Assembly (NCBI GenBank): GCA_964619405.1
Contig: CAZUCF010000005.1
Location: 1-61,589 of the forward strand
Direction: 5' to 3'
DNA length: 61,589 bases
DNA from: JABIDZ01 sp964619405
GTDB lineage: Archaea; Iainarchaeota; Iainarchaeia; Iainarchaeales; JAAZKV01
The notes under the pieces are model-generated. The model saw nothing but the letters and a program-made list of their open reading frames with translations, had not been told where the DNA came from and did not search any database. Shown here piece after piece: positions 42,353 through 51,616 of the stretch; the stretch's first letter is position 1; each line of letters opens with the position of its first letter. The translations under genes were made by a program, and so were the position numbers.

Positions 42353-43024
42353 TTACTTGTATGCTTCAGCAGTTAATGTTATTGCGAATACGCTTAGTAC
42401 AAACCCAACTATTGATGAAAGTAAGTACATTATTATTCCTGCTCCCATTAATGTGCCTATCATAGCCATTATTTGAGCTGGGTCAGTTATTACTGCGCCA
42501 GTTAGCATTGTTGGCATTAATGCTGCACCAAATATTGCGATAACTATTACTCCAATTATTGCATAAATTATCCATGATATTATTAATGCAACAATTACTG
42601 CAATTATGAATTGAGTGCTCTTTGCTTTCTTGAATAATTCTGGTATGTTGATTGCTGCTCCAATACTCTTTGTTTGAGCCAAAGTTAGTACTCCTGAAAT
42701 CATTATGAATGAAAAAACTATCATCCAAATTAATGCCAGAATTGGACCAACTATTGGTATTATTGCTAGTATGAGTGCAACTATCATGTAAACGATTACG
42801 TGAATGAATAATGTTACAATTGCTTTCAAACTATCAACAACAAGTTCGCCAAAATTATCAAATTTTGGTAATGCCTTGTCTCCGTTCATAACTTTGCTAG
42901 CAACTCGCAACAAGTACCCTGGAATAGTTAAAAAGTTTATTATTGGTATGATTAATAGTATAATTCCCATAATCAGTGTTTTTACATCGCTAAATGGTTT
43001 TGATATTGCTGTTCCGATATCCAT
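42353..43024 (-). CDS. DUF4013-family membrane protein
   Basis: A 223-residue protein with about five hydrophobic helices. The N-terminal DIGTAISKPFSDVKTLIMG and the loop PGYLLRVASKVMNGDKALPKFDNFGELVVDSLKAIV are the hallmarks of the DUF4013 family, whose function is unknown. GGGAGG precedes ATG. It has its own promoter and a strong terminator. Confidence 0.88.
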   Translation of the reverse strand: MDIGTAISKPFSDVKTLIMGIILLIIPIINFLTIPGYLLRVASKVMNGDKALPKFDNFGELVVDSLKAIVTLFIHVIVYMIVALILAIIPIVGPILALIWMIVFSFIMISGVLTLAQTKSIGAAINIPELFKKAKSTQFIIAVIVALIISWIIYAIIGVIVIAIFGAALMPTMLTGAVITDPAQIMAMIGTLMGAGIIMYLLSSIVGFVLSVFAITLTAEAYK

Positions 43025-43070
43025 ATTTCTACCTCCCTTGCCTTTGTTTTATTATAAGAGAACTTAACAC

Positions 43071-43081
43071 ATATTTAAAGG
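43071..43081 (-). promoter_or_regulatory. TATA box of the DUF4013 gene
   Basis: The minus strand has ACCTTTAAATATG about 50 bp before ATG, giving a leader of about 25 nt with a GGGAGG ribosome-binding site. Confidence 0.55.
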
Positions 43082-43203
43082 TTTTTATTGTAAAAAAGTT
43101 AACAATTATTTGGTTAATACTTTTTTTGAAAATAGTTTATTTTTTTTGTATTAATTTTAGTCTTTTTAATTTGTCACATAATTTTTTTGTTTTACAATCT
43201 TAA

Positions 43204-43287
43204 TTTTTTTTATTTAATAATGATTAATATTTTTTATTTTATTTATTTGTTTTTTTTTATTTAATAATGATTAATATTTTTTATTTT
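43204..43287 (-). repeat. 37-bp direct repeat overlapping the rtcB stop
   Basis: Two identical 37-bp copies (43204-43240 and 43251-43287), period 47. The core is TTTAATAATGATTAATATTT. The second copy includes the stop codon of rtcB and its last codon plus one base. The remaining bases of the 250-bp gap are AT-rich. Confidence 0.85.
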
Positions 43288-44444
43288 GTTTGTCTGTTTT
43301 CAATTCCCTTCCAATTAATTATTGGTTTTAAATGTTTGTGTATTTTCACACTTTCTTTTTGCGAGTTCATTACATCAAAAATGTTTTTGTAAGCAAAAGG
43401 GCTCTCGTCAATAGTTCCTTTTTCAATAACAGCTGTTATTCCTTTCATTGTGTTCTCGAATTCTTTCAAAGTTATTTTTTCTTTTACAGTTCTTTTACTC
43501 ATTGCTCTTCCAGCGCCATGACTACTTGATTCCAAAAAATTTTTGTTGCCTTTCCCAATAACCAAAAAAGTTCCATCCCTCATGTTTCCAGGAATAACTC
43601 CTTTCTCTCCTTTCTTGCTTGGAGTCGCCCCCTTCCTATGAATAAAATTATTTGTTTTTCCTATTCTCTCTGCATTATTATGGTTTTTGTTAGCCCAAAC
43701 AATCCATTCTACTTTTTTATTAATTGTTTTCTCAAAAATATTAATAAAATCTCTTGCTATTTCAAGTCTATTTAGTAAAGCAAATTCTAAGCAAAATTCT
43801 AGTATTACTAAATATTCTTTTCCTATTGTTGATCTAACATCAAAACCAAATGTTCTCTCAACATTTCCTTTTTCACCATTCAATTCCATTGCTTTTCTCA
43901 TATAGTGTTCAGCAATATGGTGTCCAACATTTCTTGAACCAGAGTGAATTATTAACCACAAGTCTTTTCCAGAAGTATCAAGTTCAATAAAATGATTGCC
44001 GTGTCCAACTGTTCCCAAATTGCTTTTTGCTTTTCTCTTAACCCAATCAACTAATTCCTTGTCTTTCAATTTTTTGTCGAGTTTAGAAAAAATTTTTTCA
44101 AACTCTTTTTTTCCTTCAATGCTTAATCTGTGTTCTGCTCTTAATTTTCCTAAACCCATTGGTATTTCTTTTTTAATTTCAAGAAAAATTTTTTGAGAAT
44201 TATTGTTTACTTTTGGTAAAAGGTTTTTCCCATTGATTTTTATTGCTGTTACGCCACAACCAATATCGTATCCAACCCAAGATGGAACAATAACTCCTTT
44301 TGTTATTAGCACTGAACCAATTGGCGCAACATAACCATAATGAGCATCAGGCATTAATGCTCCGTCAACAACAAAATCTTGTGAAAAGCATTCTTTGAAT
44401 TGTTTTAAAGTTGATTCATCAATATTTTTAACAAATACTTTCAT
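43281..44444 (-). CDS. rtcB: RtcB RNA 3'-phosphate ligase
   Basis: A 387-residue GTP-dependent ligase that joins tRNA exons after intron removal. MPDAHYG (31-37), YDIGCGV with metal ligand C63, GHGNHFIE, HSGSRNVGHH, IHRKGATPS and the guanylated-His region SSSHGAGRAMS are all present. It is shorter than the usual archaeal RtcB of about 480 residues and resembles the compact bacterial-type branch. The intron-containing tRNA-Leu in this window is a likely substrate. The second ATG is used, at leaderless distance from a TATA box. Confidence 0.93.
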   Translation of the reverse strand: MKVFVKNIDESTLKQFKECFSQDFVVDGALMPDAHYGYVAPIGSVLITKGVIVPSWVGYDIGCGVTAIKINGKNLLPKVNNNSQKIFLEIKKEIPMGLGKLRAEHRLSIEGKKEFEKIFSKLDKKLKDKELVDWVKRKAKSNLGTVGHGNHFIELDTSGKDLWLIIHSGSRNVGHHIAEHYMRKAMELNGEKGNVERTFGFDVRSTIGKEYLVILEFCLEFALLNRLEIARDFINIFEKTINKKVEWIVWANKNHNNAERIGKTNNFIHRKGATPSKKGEKGVIPGNMRDGTFLVIGKGNKNFLESSSHGAGRAMSKRTVKEKITLKEFENTMKGITAVIEKGTIDESPFAYKNIFDVMNSQKESVKIHKHLKPIINWKGIENRQTK

Positions 44445-44465
44445 ACAAAAATTATTGTTGAACAT

Positions 44466-44475
44466 GATTTAAAGA
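44466..44475 (-). promoter_or_regulatory. TATA box, leaderless rtcB
   Basis: The minus strand has TCTTTAAATC about 26 bp before the ATG at 44444. The alternative upstream ATG lies directly against this box and so is unlikely to be used. Confidence 0.5.
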
Positions 44476-44674
44476 TTGTTGTTTTTTAAATAATATTAAT
44501 TTTTAATAAAATATTTTGCAATCTTTAATTAATTTTATTTTTTTTAATTAGTTTTTTACTTTGTAATTATTTTGACTAGTTAATTAAAATTTTAATTATT
44601 TCAAACGTAGTCTTTTTAGTTTGATTTTTGTTTTATTAAACAATTTAATAAGTTTTGTGCTAATGTAATAAGTT

Positions 44675-44983
44675 TTACGCTTTGATTTCTATTTCAAGGT
44701 GGACTTCTTCTGGTATTTCTACTCGCATTACTCTTTTCAATGTTCTTTCATCAGCTTGTATGTCCAGTAATCTTTTGTGGATTCTCATTTGCCATCTCTC
44801 GTATGTTTCTGTTCCACCACCACAAGGACTCTTTCTTGTTGGTATAATTAGTTTTTTTGTAGGCAATGCTATTTTTCCAGAGTGCTTTGCGCCAGTTCTT
44901 TCTGTAACGTCAAGTATCTTGTCGCATATTTCTTCTAATTTTTTGTAATCATTGCTTGATAATTTTATTCTTGCTGTTTGCAT
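44675..44983 (-). CDS. rps10: Ribosomal protein uS10
   Basis: A 102-residue protein: ARIKLSSNDYKKLEEICDKIL, PTKKLIIPTRKSPCGGGTETYERWQMRIHKRLLDI. It is the last gene of the EF-2/EF-1A cluster, as in many archaea. AGGAGTAGGATTAA precedes the start. Between it and EF-1A is a GTAAAG/CTTTAC hairpin. Confidence 0.97.
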   Translation of the reverse strand: MQTARIKLSSNDYKKLEEICDKILDVTERTGAKHSGKIALPTKKLIIPTRKSPCGGGTETYERWQMRIHKRLLDIQADERTLKRVMRVEIPEEVHLEIEIKA

Positions 44984-45057
44984 TTAATCCTACTCCTTTA
45001 TATTTTTAAATATAAAATTGATGTAAAGAAAAACCTTTACACCAAATTCAAATATTT

Positions 45058-46323
<1,266 letters not shown>

Positions 46324-46402
46324 TTTTTACACCTCGTATTTTACCTTCCTTTAAACAAAAAACCCATTAAAGTGGGCTCACATTGATTTATTTCCACTAA
46401 AA

Positions 46403-46418
46403 AAGCTTTATAAAGCTT
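46403..46418 (-). promoter_or_regulatory. Palindromic TATA box of EF-1A
   Basis: AAGCTTTATAAAGCTT is a perfect 16-bp palindrome around a strong TATA core, about 85 bp before the EF-1A ATG. The predicted leader of about 57 nt holds a CCCA-TTAAAG-TGGG hairpin and AGGTGTAAAAA before ATG. Confidence 0.65.
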
Positions 46419-46522
46419 CTCTTGAACCCTTTCGTTGGTTCTCGCCGAGAGCGCATCTTCGTTTTAACTCGATGCACTTTAATAATTATTTTTTGTGTTC
46501 CTTCGGTAACACTTTATTAATT

Positions 46523-46614
46523 TTAATCTATAAAGAATTGCCAGCACTTTTTAAATTCTTTTAGAATTTAAAACCTGCACTAAAATGTGGCAATTAATCT
46601 ATAAAGAATTGCCA
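46523..46614 (-). repeat. 21-bp repeat of the EF-2 gene end around a hairpin insert
   Basis: The last six codons of EF-2 plus stop (TGG to TAA, 46594-46614) recur exactly at 46523-46543. The 50 bp between them form a hairpin (TTTAAATTC-TAAAA-GAATTTAAA), and TTGCCA at the start of the insert pairs with TGGCAA of the second copy. The insert lies downstream of fusA. Confidence 0.85.
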
Positions 46615-48786
46615 TGGTTTAACTTCTTCTGGCATGCCCTTTCTTTTACGTATTTCTTTGATTGTTTGTTGTTGTAATTCTGAAGGCAATTTTTCGTAAC
46701 CATAGTATTCTGCAGTCCAAACAGCTCTTCCTTGTGTTGCACTCCGCATAGCATTACTAAAACCAATTAATTCTTTTACAGGCGCTTTACCAATTATTAT
46801 GCTTGAGTCACCCTCGGTTCTCATCTCTGTTATTTGTACTCTTCTCGCGCCCAATTCTCTTGATGCTGAACCCATTTGGTTTTCTGGTACATTCACTGTT
46901 AGTAATTGTTTTGGCTCGTATAATTCTACTCCGCCTTGTAACATGCAAGCATATATGCCTCTTGTTATGGCTGGTAGTACTTGTGCTGGCCCCCTGTGTA
47001 TTGAGTCCTCATGCAGTGTTGCATCAATTAACTCAAACATTACTCCTTGGCATTTTTCTTTTGCTAGTGGCCCCTCGTTCATTGCGTCAACAAATGCTTG
47101 TACTAGTAATTCTCTTATCTCGTTTAATGCTTGTATTCCTCTTGTTCTGTCAACTAGAACATTTGCTCCTGAAACAGCCCAAATTTTTCTTGATGTGTCA
47201 GTATCAAAACCAATTTCTTTTAATTTATTGATACTATCAGTGTGCTTTGGTTTTATTTTTCCATCCAAAGATGTTTCCAATAATTTTTCAAATATTGGGC
47301 CGGTTATTGTTGTTGTTCTTATTTTGAATTTGTTGTGTTTGTTTGGACTCTTTGCTTCTAGTACTTCGCTTGCACTTTTTAGTGCTTCGTGGTAAACAAC
47401 TATTGGTGATGATGTTTCAACTTCTAGTTTGTGATTATTTTTTATTCTATAAATGTTTACTTCTAAATGTAATTCTCCCATTCCTGATAACAAGTGTTCT
47501 CCTGTTTCCTGGTTTATTGTTGCTTGCAAGTTAGGATCTTCTTTTGATAATTTTTTTAATACTTCAATTAGTTTTGGTAAGTCCTTTGGATTTTTTGCTT
47601 CAATACTAATAGTCATTACTGGTTTTGCATTACTCATGAAACTCTCAAACGATTTCATTTCTATTGTTGAAACAGTTTCTCCAGCATAAATATCTTTTGC
47701 TCCAACTATTGCTGCAATGTTTCCTGCTCGCGCCTTTTTTATTGTTAGGAAGTCACCACTCATATAAACGCCTAATTTTTGAACCTTTATTTTTTGGCCT
47801 GTTGATAATAATGTTACTTCGTCTCCGGGTTGTATTGTTCCTGAATATAATCTTCCTGTTGCAACGTCTCCTGCGTGTTGGTCAACACTAACATCTGTTA
47901 TTACCATTGATAATGGGCTTTCAGCATCACAATTAGTCATGTGCTTGCTTATTTCTGTTTCTTCTTCTCCGCCCCAAATCTTTTTTATCCTATATTTTTG
48001 TGATTGTATTGGTGATGGTAAGTGATCTATAACCATTTGTAGTACTGCTTCGTGAACAGGTGATTTTTTTGCTAACTCGTCTTGTTGTCCGTTCTTCATG
48101 TACTCGTAAACTTGTTTAAAATTAACTCCTGATTTTTTTATGTATGGTGCTGACACAGCCCATTTTTTCATTGCTGAACCAAATGCAACAGTTCCTTTTT
48201 CAATGCTTACTTTCCATTCGTTTTTGAATTGTTCTGGAGCATTTCTTTCAATTAGAGTGTTAACATGAGTTATTACTTTAATAAATTTTTCTTGCATTTG
48301 TTGTTCGGTAGCATTTAACTCTGAGATTATTCTGTCTACTTTGTTAATAAATAATATTGGTCTAACATATTCTTTTAATGATTGTCTAATTACTGTTTCT
48401 GTTTGAGGCATTACTCCTTCAATAGCGTCAACAACTAGTATTACTCCGTCAACTGCTCGCATTGCTCTAATAACTTCTCCAGTAAAATCAACGTGTCCGG
48501 GAGTATCAATTAAATTAATTAAGTGTTGTTTTCCTTCCCAAGGGTATGCTAGGGAAATGTTTGCAGCGTTAATAGTTATTCCCCTGTCTTGTTCTTGGTC
48601 TTCATAATCCATTAATTGTACTTCACCAGATAATTCAGAGTTTATTAGTCCTGCTGCTGCTATTAAAGAATCACTTAAAGTAGTTTTTCCGTGATCAATG
48701 TGTGCTACTGTTCCAATATTTCTAATATTCTCTCTTTTTTCCATTAAGTTTTCAACTAACTCTACCATGTCTTCTTTTCGTCCCAT
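46594..48786 (-). CDS. fusA: Elongation factor 2 (aEF2)
   Basis: A 730-residue translocase GTPase. AHIDHGKTTLSD, DTPGHVDF and NKVDRI are present. The domain IV tip loop LHEDSIHRGPAQ keeps the His (about residue 596) that carries diphthamide. The C-terminus KPWQFFID matches archaeal EF-2. No intein. 43 bp separate it from uS7. Confidence 0.98.
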   Translation of the reverse strand: MGRKEDMVELVENLMEKRENIRNIGTVAHIDHGKTTLSDSLIAAAGLINSELSGEVQLMDYEDQEQDRGITINAANISLAYPWEGKQHLINLIDTPGHVDFTGEVIRAMRAVDGVILVVDAIEGVMPQTETVIRQSLKEYVRPILFINKVDRIISELNATEQQMQEKFIKVITHVNTLIERNAPEQFKNEWKVSIEKGTVAFGSAMKKWAVSAPYIKKSGVNFKQVYEYMKNGQQDELAKKSPVHEAVLQMVIDHLPSPIQSQKYRIKKIWGGEEETEISKHMTNCDAESPLSMVITDVSVDQHAGDVATGRLYSGTIQPGDEVTLLSTGQKIKVQKLGVYMSGDFLTIKKARAGNIAAIVGAKDIYAGETVSTIEMKSFESFMSNAKPVMTISIEAKNPKDLPKLIEVLKKLSKEDPNLQATINQETGEHLLSGMGELHLEVNIYRIKNNHKLEVETSSPIVVYHEALKSASEVLEAKSPNKHNKFKIRTTTITGPIFEKLLETSLDGKIKPKHTDSINKLKEIGFDTDTSRKIWAVSGANVLVDRTRGIQALNEIRELLVQAFVDAMNEGPLAKEKCQGVMFELIDATLHEDSIHRGPAQVLPAITRGIYACMLQGGVELYEPKQLLTVNVPENQMGSASRELGARRVQITEMRTEGDSSIIIGKAPVKELIGFSNAMRSATQGRAVWTAEYYGYEKLPSELQQQTIKEIRKRKGMPEEVKPWQFFID

Positions 48787-48829
48787 TTGCTCACCATTTA
48801 AAATTATTTTTTGTTGTTTTTTAATTTAC

Positions 48830-49546
48830 TTATCTTGATGCCCTCGCGATTCTTTCTACTTCGTCTCTTCTTTTTATTGCCAAGCTTTTTGTTTCTCTGT
48901 TTGCTGCTGCAATAATTTCTTCTGCTAGCGCGCTTGCTGCATCAGTTCTAGAATTAAAAGAGTTGCCAAAACCAGCTAGAGCAATATTTTTTATTGACTC
49001 ATCTAATCTTTTTAAAGGGGAAACATCTACTGCTATAGAATAAGCTACCCCTCCTTTTTTTACTCTTGTAACATCTTCTCTTGGTGCAACATTTTCTATT
49101 GCTTCAACAAGAACTTGTACTGGATTCTTTTTTGTTTTTAATTCAATAATCTCAAATGCTTTTTCAACAATATTTATTACTTGTAATTTTTTTCCGCAAC
49201 TACCTCTTCCCCTAATATATCTTCCACTCAACTTCTTTTTTCCTTGTCCTGAACGCATCATTTTGTTTATTAGTCTTTCAACAAGGTTTATATTAGTTTT
49301 ACCAAATTTAGTTTGGCTTTTTCTTCCAAATGAATGTGGGACCATTACTGGATCAAGGTTAATATAATTTACTAGGCTTAGATCTGAAACAATAACATCT
49401 TTTGTAGACCACTTATTGAACATTTTGTATTCTGAAAAAGGACTGTGTTTTTTAACAAAAACAGGTTTTTCAACTATTTCTTCTTGTTCGTATTGTGCTT
49501 TTTTTTCATCAAAATTTTTTCTAAATTTTCTATTTTGTTCAACCAT
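48830..49546 (-). CDS. rps7: Ribosomal protein uS7
   Basis: A 238-residue archaeal-length protein: MVPHSFGRKSQTKFGKTNINLVERLINKMMRSGQGKKK, VEAIENVAPREDVTRVKKGGVAYSIAVDVSPLKRLDESI. The ATG of MVEQNRKF follows AGTGATTTT; the longer frame overlaps uS12. Confidence 0.96.
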   Translation of the reverse strand: MVEQNRKFRKNFDEKKAQYEQEEIVEKPVFVKKHSPFSEYKMFNKWSTKDVIVSDLSLVNYINLDPVMVPHSFGRKSQTKFGKTNINLVERLINKMMRSGQGKKKLSGRYIRGRGSCGKKLQVINIVEKAFEIIELKTKKNPVQVLVEAIENVAPREDVTRVKKGGVAYSIAVDVSPLKRLDESIKNIALAGFGNSFNSRTDAASALAEEIIAAANRETKSLAIKRRDEVERIARASR

Positions 49547-49553
49547 AAAATCA

Positions 49554-49985
49554 CTATCTCTTACTCTTCTCTTTTTTTCCACTTCTAAGCATTTCTAATG
49601 CGATTCCATTAACGTGTGTTACTTGGTATTTTACGCCCCATAAATCACCCATTGAACCGCCTTGTGCTCCACCAATTCCTGATACTAGTACTTCATCGTG
49701 CTCGTCAATAAATTTTATTGCCCCGTCTTTTGGTGCTAAAGCTGTTAATTCTTTACCATTTTTTATTAATTGTACTCTAACGCATTTTCGGATTCCAGAG
49801 TTTGGTTGTTTTGCAGTTACACCTCTTTTTTCTAAAACAATTCCCTTTGCTTGTGGCGAACCCTCTAACAAGTCACCCTTGTTTCCTTCTCTTAATTTTT
49901 GTTTTTTTGCTATTCGCCTATCTTTTTTTTGCCATTTTCTTCTCTTTTTTTCAAGACTCAATGCTGCAAATTCTCCTCGACCCAT
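49554..49985 (-). CDS. rps12: Ribosomal protein uS12
   Basis: A 143-residue decoding-centre protein: LLEGSPQAKGIVLEKRGVTAKQPNSGIRKCVRVQLIKNGKELTA and the EHDEVLVSGIGGAQGGSMGDLWGVKYQV region. No intein. It follows NusA by about 66 bp in which TATATATT may be a promoter. Confidence 0.97.
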   Translation of the reverse strand: MGRGEFAALSLEKKRRKWQKKDRRIAKKQKLREGNKGDLLEGSPQAKGIVLEKRGVTAKQPNSGIRKCVRVQLIKNGKELTALAPKDGAIKFIDEHDEVLVSGIGGAQGGSMGDLWGVKYQVTHVNGIALEMLRSGKKEKSKR

Positions 49986-50051
49986 TAATACACCTTACCA
50001 ATTCATTCAAACAAAACTAATATATATGTTTTTTTTAAACATTATTTTTCT

Positions 50052-50447
50052 TTAGTTTAAAATCAACTCCAATTCATAATTCCTTTTAATTAATTCTTTT
50101 ACTATTTTAAATCTCCTACTATTCATAAAAATCTTTTTTTTGTTATCAGCATCAATACTCAATAACAACTTATCATTTTTTTTCTTTACCTCATTTATTT
50201 TAACATTAAATGTTTTTGATAGAACATCTTCTGGGTTATTATAATAACCAATGATTTCTATTTTTTTGTTTAATTTGTGCTCAAGATTTTTTACATTCTC
50301 TGCTTTTTTTCCAATTGCTTTTCCCATTTCTCTTTCTTTAACAAAAAAAGAAATAATATTGTTTCTAACAATACAATCCTTTGCACTAACTTTTGAAATT
50401 TTTTCAAAAGCGTTAATCAACAAAATATCCTCCATTGAAAATTTCAT
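50052..50447 (-). CDS. nusA: NusA-like KH-domain transcription factor
   Basis: A 131-residue archaeal NusA, made only of two KH domains. The first has VKEREMGKAIGKKAENVKNLE with the GxxG loop. It binds RNA and is thought to act in rRNA transcription or termination. The ATG of MKFSMEDI is used. It lies between eL30 and uS12 as in other archaea. Confidence 0.93.
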   Translation of the reverse strand: MKFSMEDILLINAFEKISKVSAKDCIVRNNIISFFVKEREMGKAIGKKAENVKNLEHKLNKKIEIIGYYNNPEDVLSKTFNVKINEVKKKNDKLLLSIDADNKKKIFMNSRRFKIVKELIKRNYELELILN

Positions 50448-50465
50448 TACAATCACAATTATAGA

Positions 50466-50789
50466 TTATTTTTTAATAATCTCTTTCTCATTTGAAAGTT
50501 CAAGCACCTTGCTTTTTCCCTTGTCAACAATCATTAACACTGAAATATTAAATGGTTTCCCACAAATATTCCCAAAATTTAAACCATTTTGATCAAAATC
50601 AAAAGTCTTTTTCCCTTCAGTTTTTGAAATGTGCATTAACCTTTCTTTTTGTTCTAAAGGAATATTACTTGAAAAAATAATTAATTCTCCATTGCCCTTT
50701 AATAATTCTTTCAAACATTGTTTTTGTCCGAAAAGAACTTTTCCTGTATCAACAGCTCTTCTGATTTCAGTGCTTGCATCTATTGCCAT
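50466..50789 (-). CDS. rpl30e: Ribosomal protein eL30
   Basis: A 107-residue L7Ae-fold protein. STEIRRAVDTGKVLFGQKQCLKELLKGNGELIIFSSN and FNISVLMIVDKG are the family motifs. The start is ATG (MAIDAS), giving the usual length; a 24-residue upstream extension would read through a hairpin. Normally directly after rpoA2, here separated from it by the accessory islet. Confidence 0.94.
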   Translation of the reverse strand: MAIDASTEIRRAVDTGKVLFGQKQCLKELLKGNGELIIFSSNIPLEQKERLMHISKTEGKKTFDFDQNGLNFGNICGKPFNISVLMIVDKGKSKVLELSNEKEIIKK

Positions 50790-50863
50790 AATATCAAACT
50801 CTTTTTTTGAGAAGTTTTTAATTTTAAAAACCCTACTCCGTTTCCAGAGGAAACTTCTCAAGG
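50790..50863 (-). promoter_or_regulatory. Structured leader of eL30
   Basis: GAGAAGTTT (50809-50817) pairs with AAACTTCTC (50851-50859) as a 9-bp stem that encloses GTTTCC-AGA-GGAAAC and an AT-rich inverted stretch. It lies between the predicted start near 50865 and the eL30 ATG, so the mRNA leader should be folded. Confidence 0.5.
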
Positions 50864-51169
50864 CTAAAATAATTTCATTATAGAAGGTTTATAAAGGTGT
50901 TCTAAATTTTCTTTTTCAAATAATCTTTTGCAATATTCTAAACCCAGTTCAGTCCAACAAAATGTGTCTGTTCTATGTTTTCTTAACAAACCAGTTTTTA
51001 TAAAAATTTCTACAATATCTTTTCCAAAATGCCTTTCATGTTTTGGCATGCGTTTTACTAAATTTACAATAGTTGCGTGTTTATTATAACTATTTCCAAG
51101 CTCTTTGTAAATTGATAAAACAGATTTTTTATATTGAGGTAAAGTCTCAAAATTTTTTAATAAAACCAT
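50864..51169 (-). CDS. Small hypothetical protein, possible winged helix
   Basis: A 101-residue protein I do not recognise. It is helical and charged, with a helix-turn-helix-like stretch KHATIVNLVKRMPKHERHFGKDIVEIFIKTGLLRKHRTDTFCWT whose wing would be the last part; a DNA-binding fold is a guess. A TATA-like GTTTAAAAAC lies 26 bp before ATG. Its 3' end contains the TATA box of the eL30 operon. It is part of the islet between rpoA2 and rpl30e. Confidence 0.6.
   Translation of the reverse strand: MVLLKNFETLPQYKKSVLSIYKELGNSYNKHATIVNLVKRMPKHERHFGKDIVEIFIKTGLLRKHRTDTFCWTELGLEYCKRLFEKENLEHLYKPSIMKLF
50886..50899 (-). promoter_or_regulatory. TATA box of the eL30-NusA-uS12 operon
   Basis: The minus strand reads CACCTTTATAAACC. 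It lies within the last codons of the small hypothetical gene, about 100 bp before the eL30 ATG. It may have allowed the eL30 operon to stay active after the islet inserted. Confidence 0.55.
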
Positions 51170-51189
51170 AAATGATTCTAATTTTTTTT

Positions 51190-51199
51190 GTTTTTAAAC
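51190..51199 (-). promoter_or_regulatory. TATA box of the islet's minus-strand gene
   Basis: The minus strand has CGTTTAAAAAC about 26 bp before the ATG at 51169, so the transcript is predicted to be leaderless. Confidence 0.45.
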
Positions 51200-51289
51200 G
51201 AATTGGTGATTTTATGCCGAATTACAAAAAAAAGTAATATTACAACAAAAAAGAATATTATTAAAATCTTTTCTTATTATTATTTTTTT

Positions 51290-51541
51290 ATGCTTAAAAC
51301 AAAACAAATAACTGTTTCAGACGCTATTGAAAATGAATTAGAAAAAATGCCTAAATGGCAAGTTTTAATGTTCTTACAAAAAAATGGTTCTACTTCTGTC
51401 TATTCTCTTTCAAAAGAACTTAATTGGGCTACTAGTAAAGCACACTCAGTAGTAAACCAATTAGAAAAATCTAATGCAATAAAATCAAAAATAGATTTAA
51501 TTAATGGCCGAGCTGTAAAAATTGTTTCGCTTGTAAAATAA
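51290..51541 (+). CDS. Winged-helix DNA-binding protein
   Basis: An 83-residue protein with a MarR-like or ArsR-like winged-helix core: EKMPKWQVLMFLQKNGSTSVYSLSKELNWATSKAHSVVNQLEKSNAI, then a basic wing IDLINGRAVKIVSL. The middle ATG (MLKTKQI) is used, which is at leaderless distance from an AT-rich TATA-like TATTAAAATC. Divergent from the hypothetical gene on the other strand and just upstream of rhuM; it may regulate the islet. Confidence 0.75.
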   Translation: MLKTKQITVSDAIENELEKMPKWQVLMFLQKNGSTSVYSLSKELNWATSKAHSVVNQLEKSNAIKSKIDLINGRAVKIVSLVK

Positions 51542-51586
51542 TTTTTTTAAAAAATTTTTTTTCCTCGGTACGATACTTGTGAAATG

Positions 51587-51595
51587 TTTATAAGG
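51587..51595 (+). promoter_or_regulatory. TATA box, leaderless rhuM
   Basis: TTTATAAGG is centred about 26 bp before the ATG at 51617. It lies inside the longer reading frame, which argues against the upstream ATG at 51584. Confidence 0.6.
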
Positions 51596-51616
51596 AATTA
51601 TTCTGTTAACGTTATT

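Noticed and set aside
46799..47395. Long + strand frame (198 codons) inside fusA
   Set aside because: It is antisense to a fully conserved EF-2 and encodes no recognisable domain; a by-product of codon bias.
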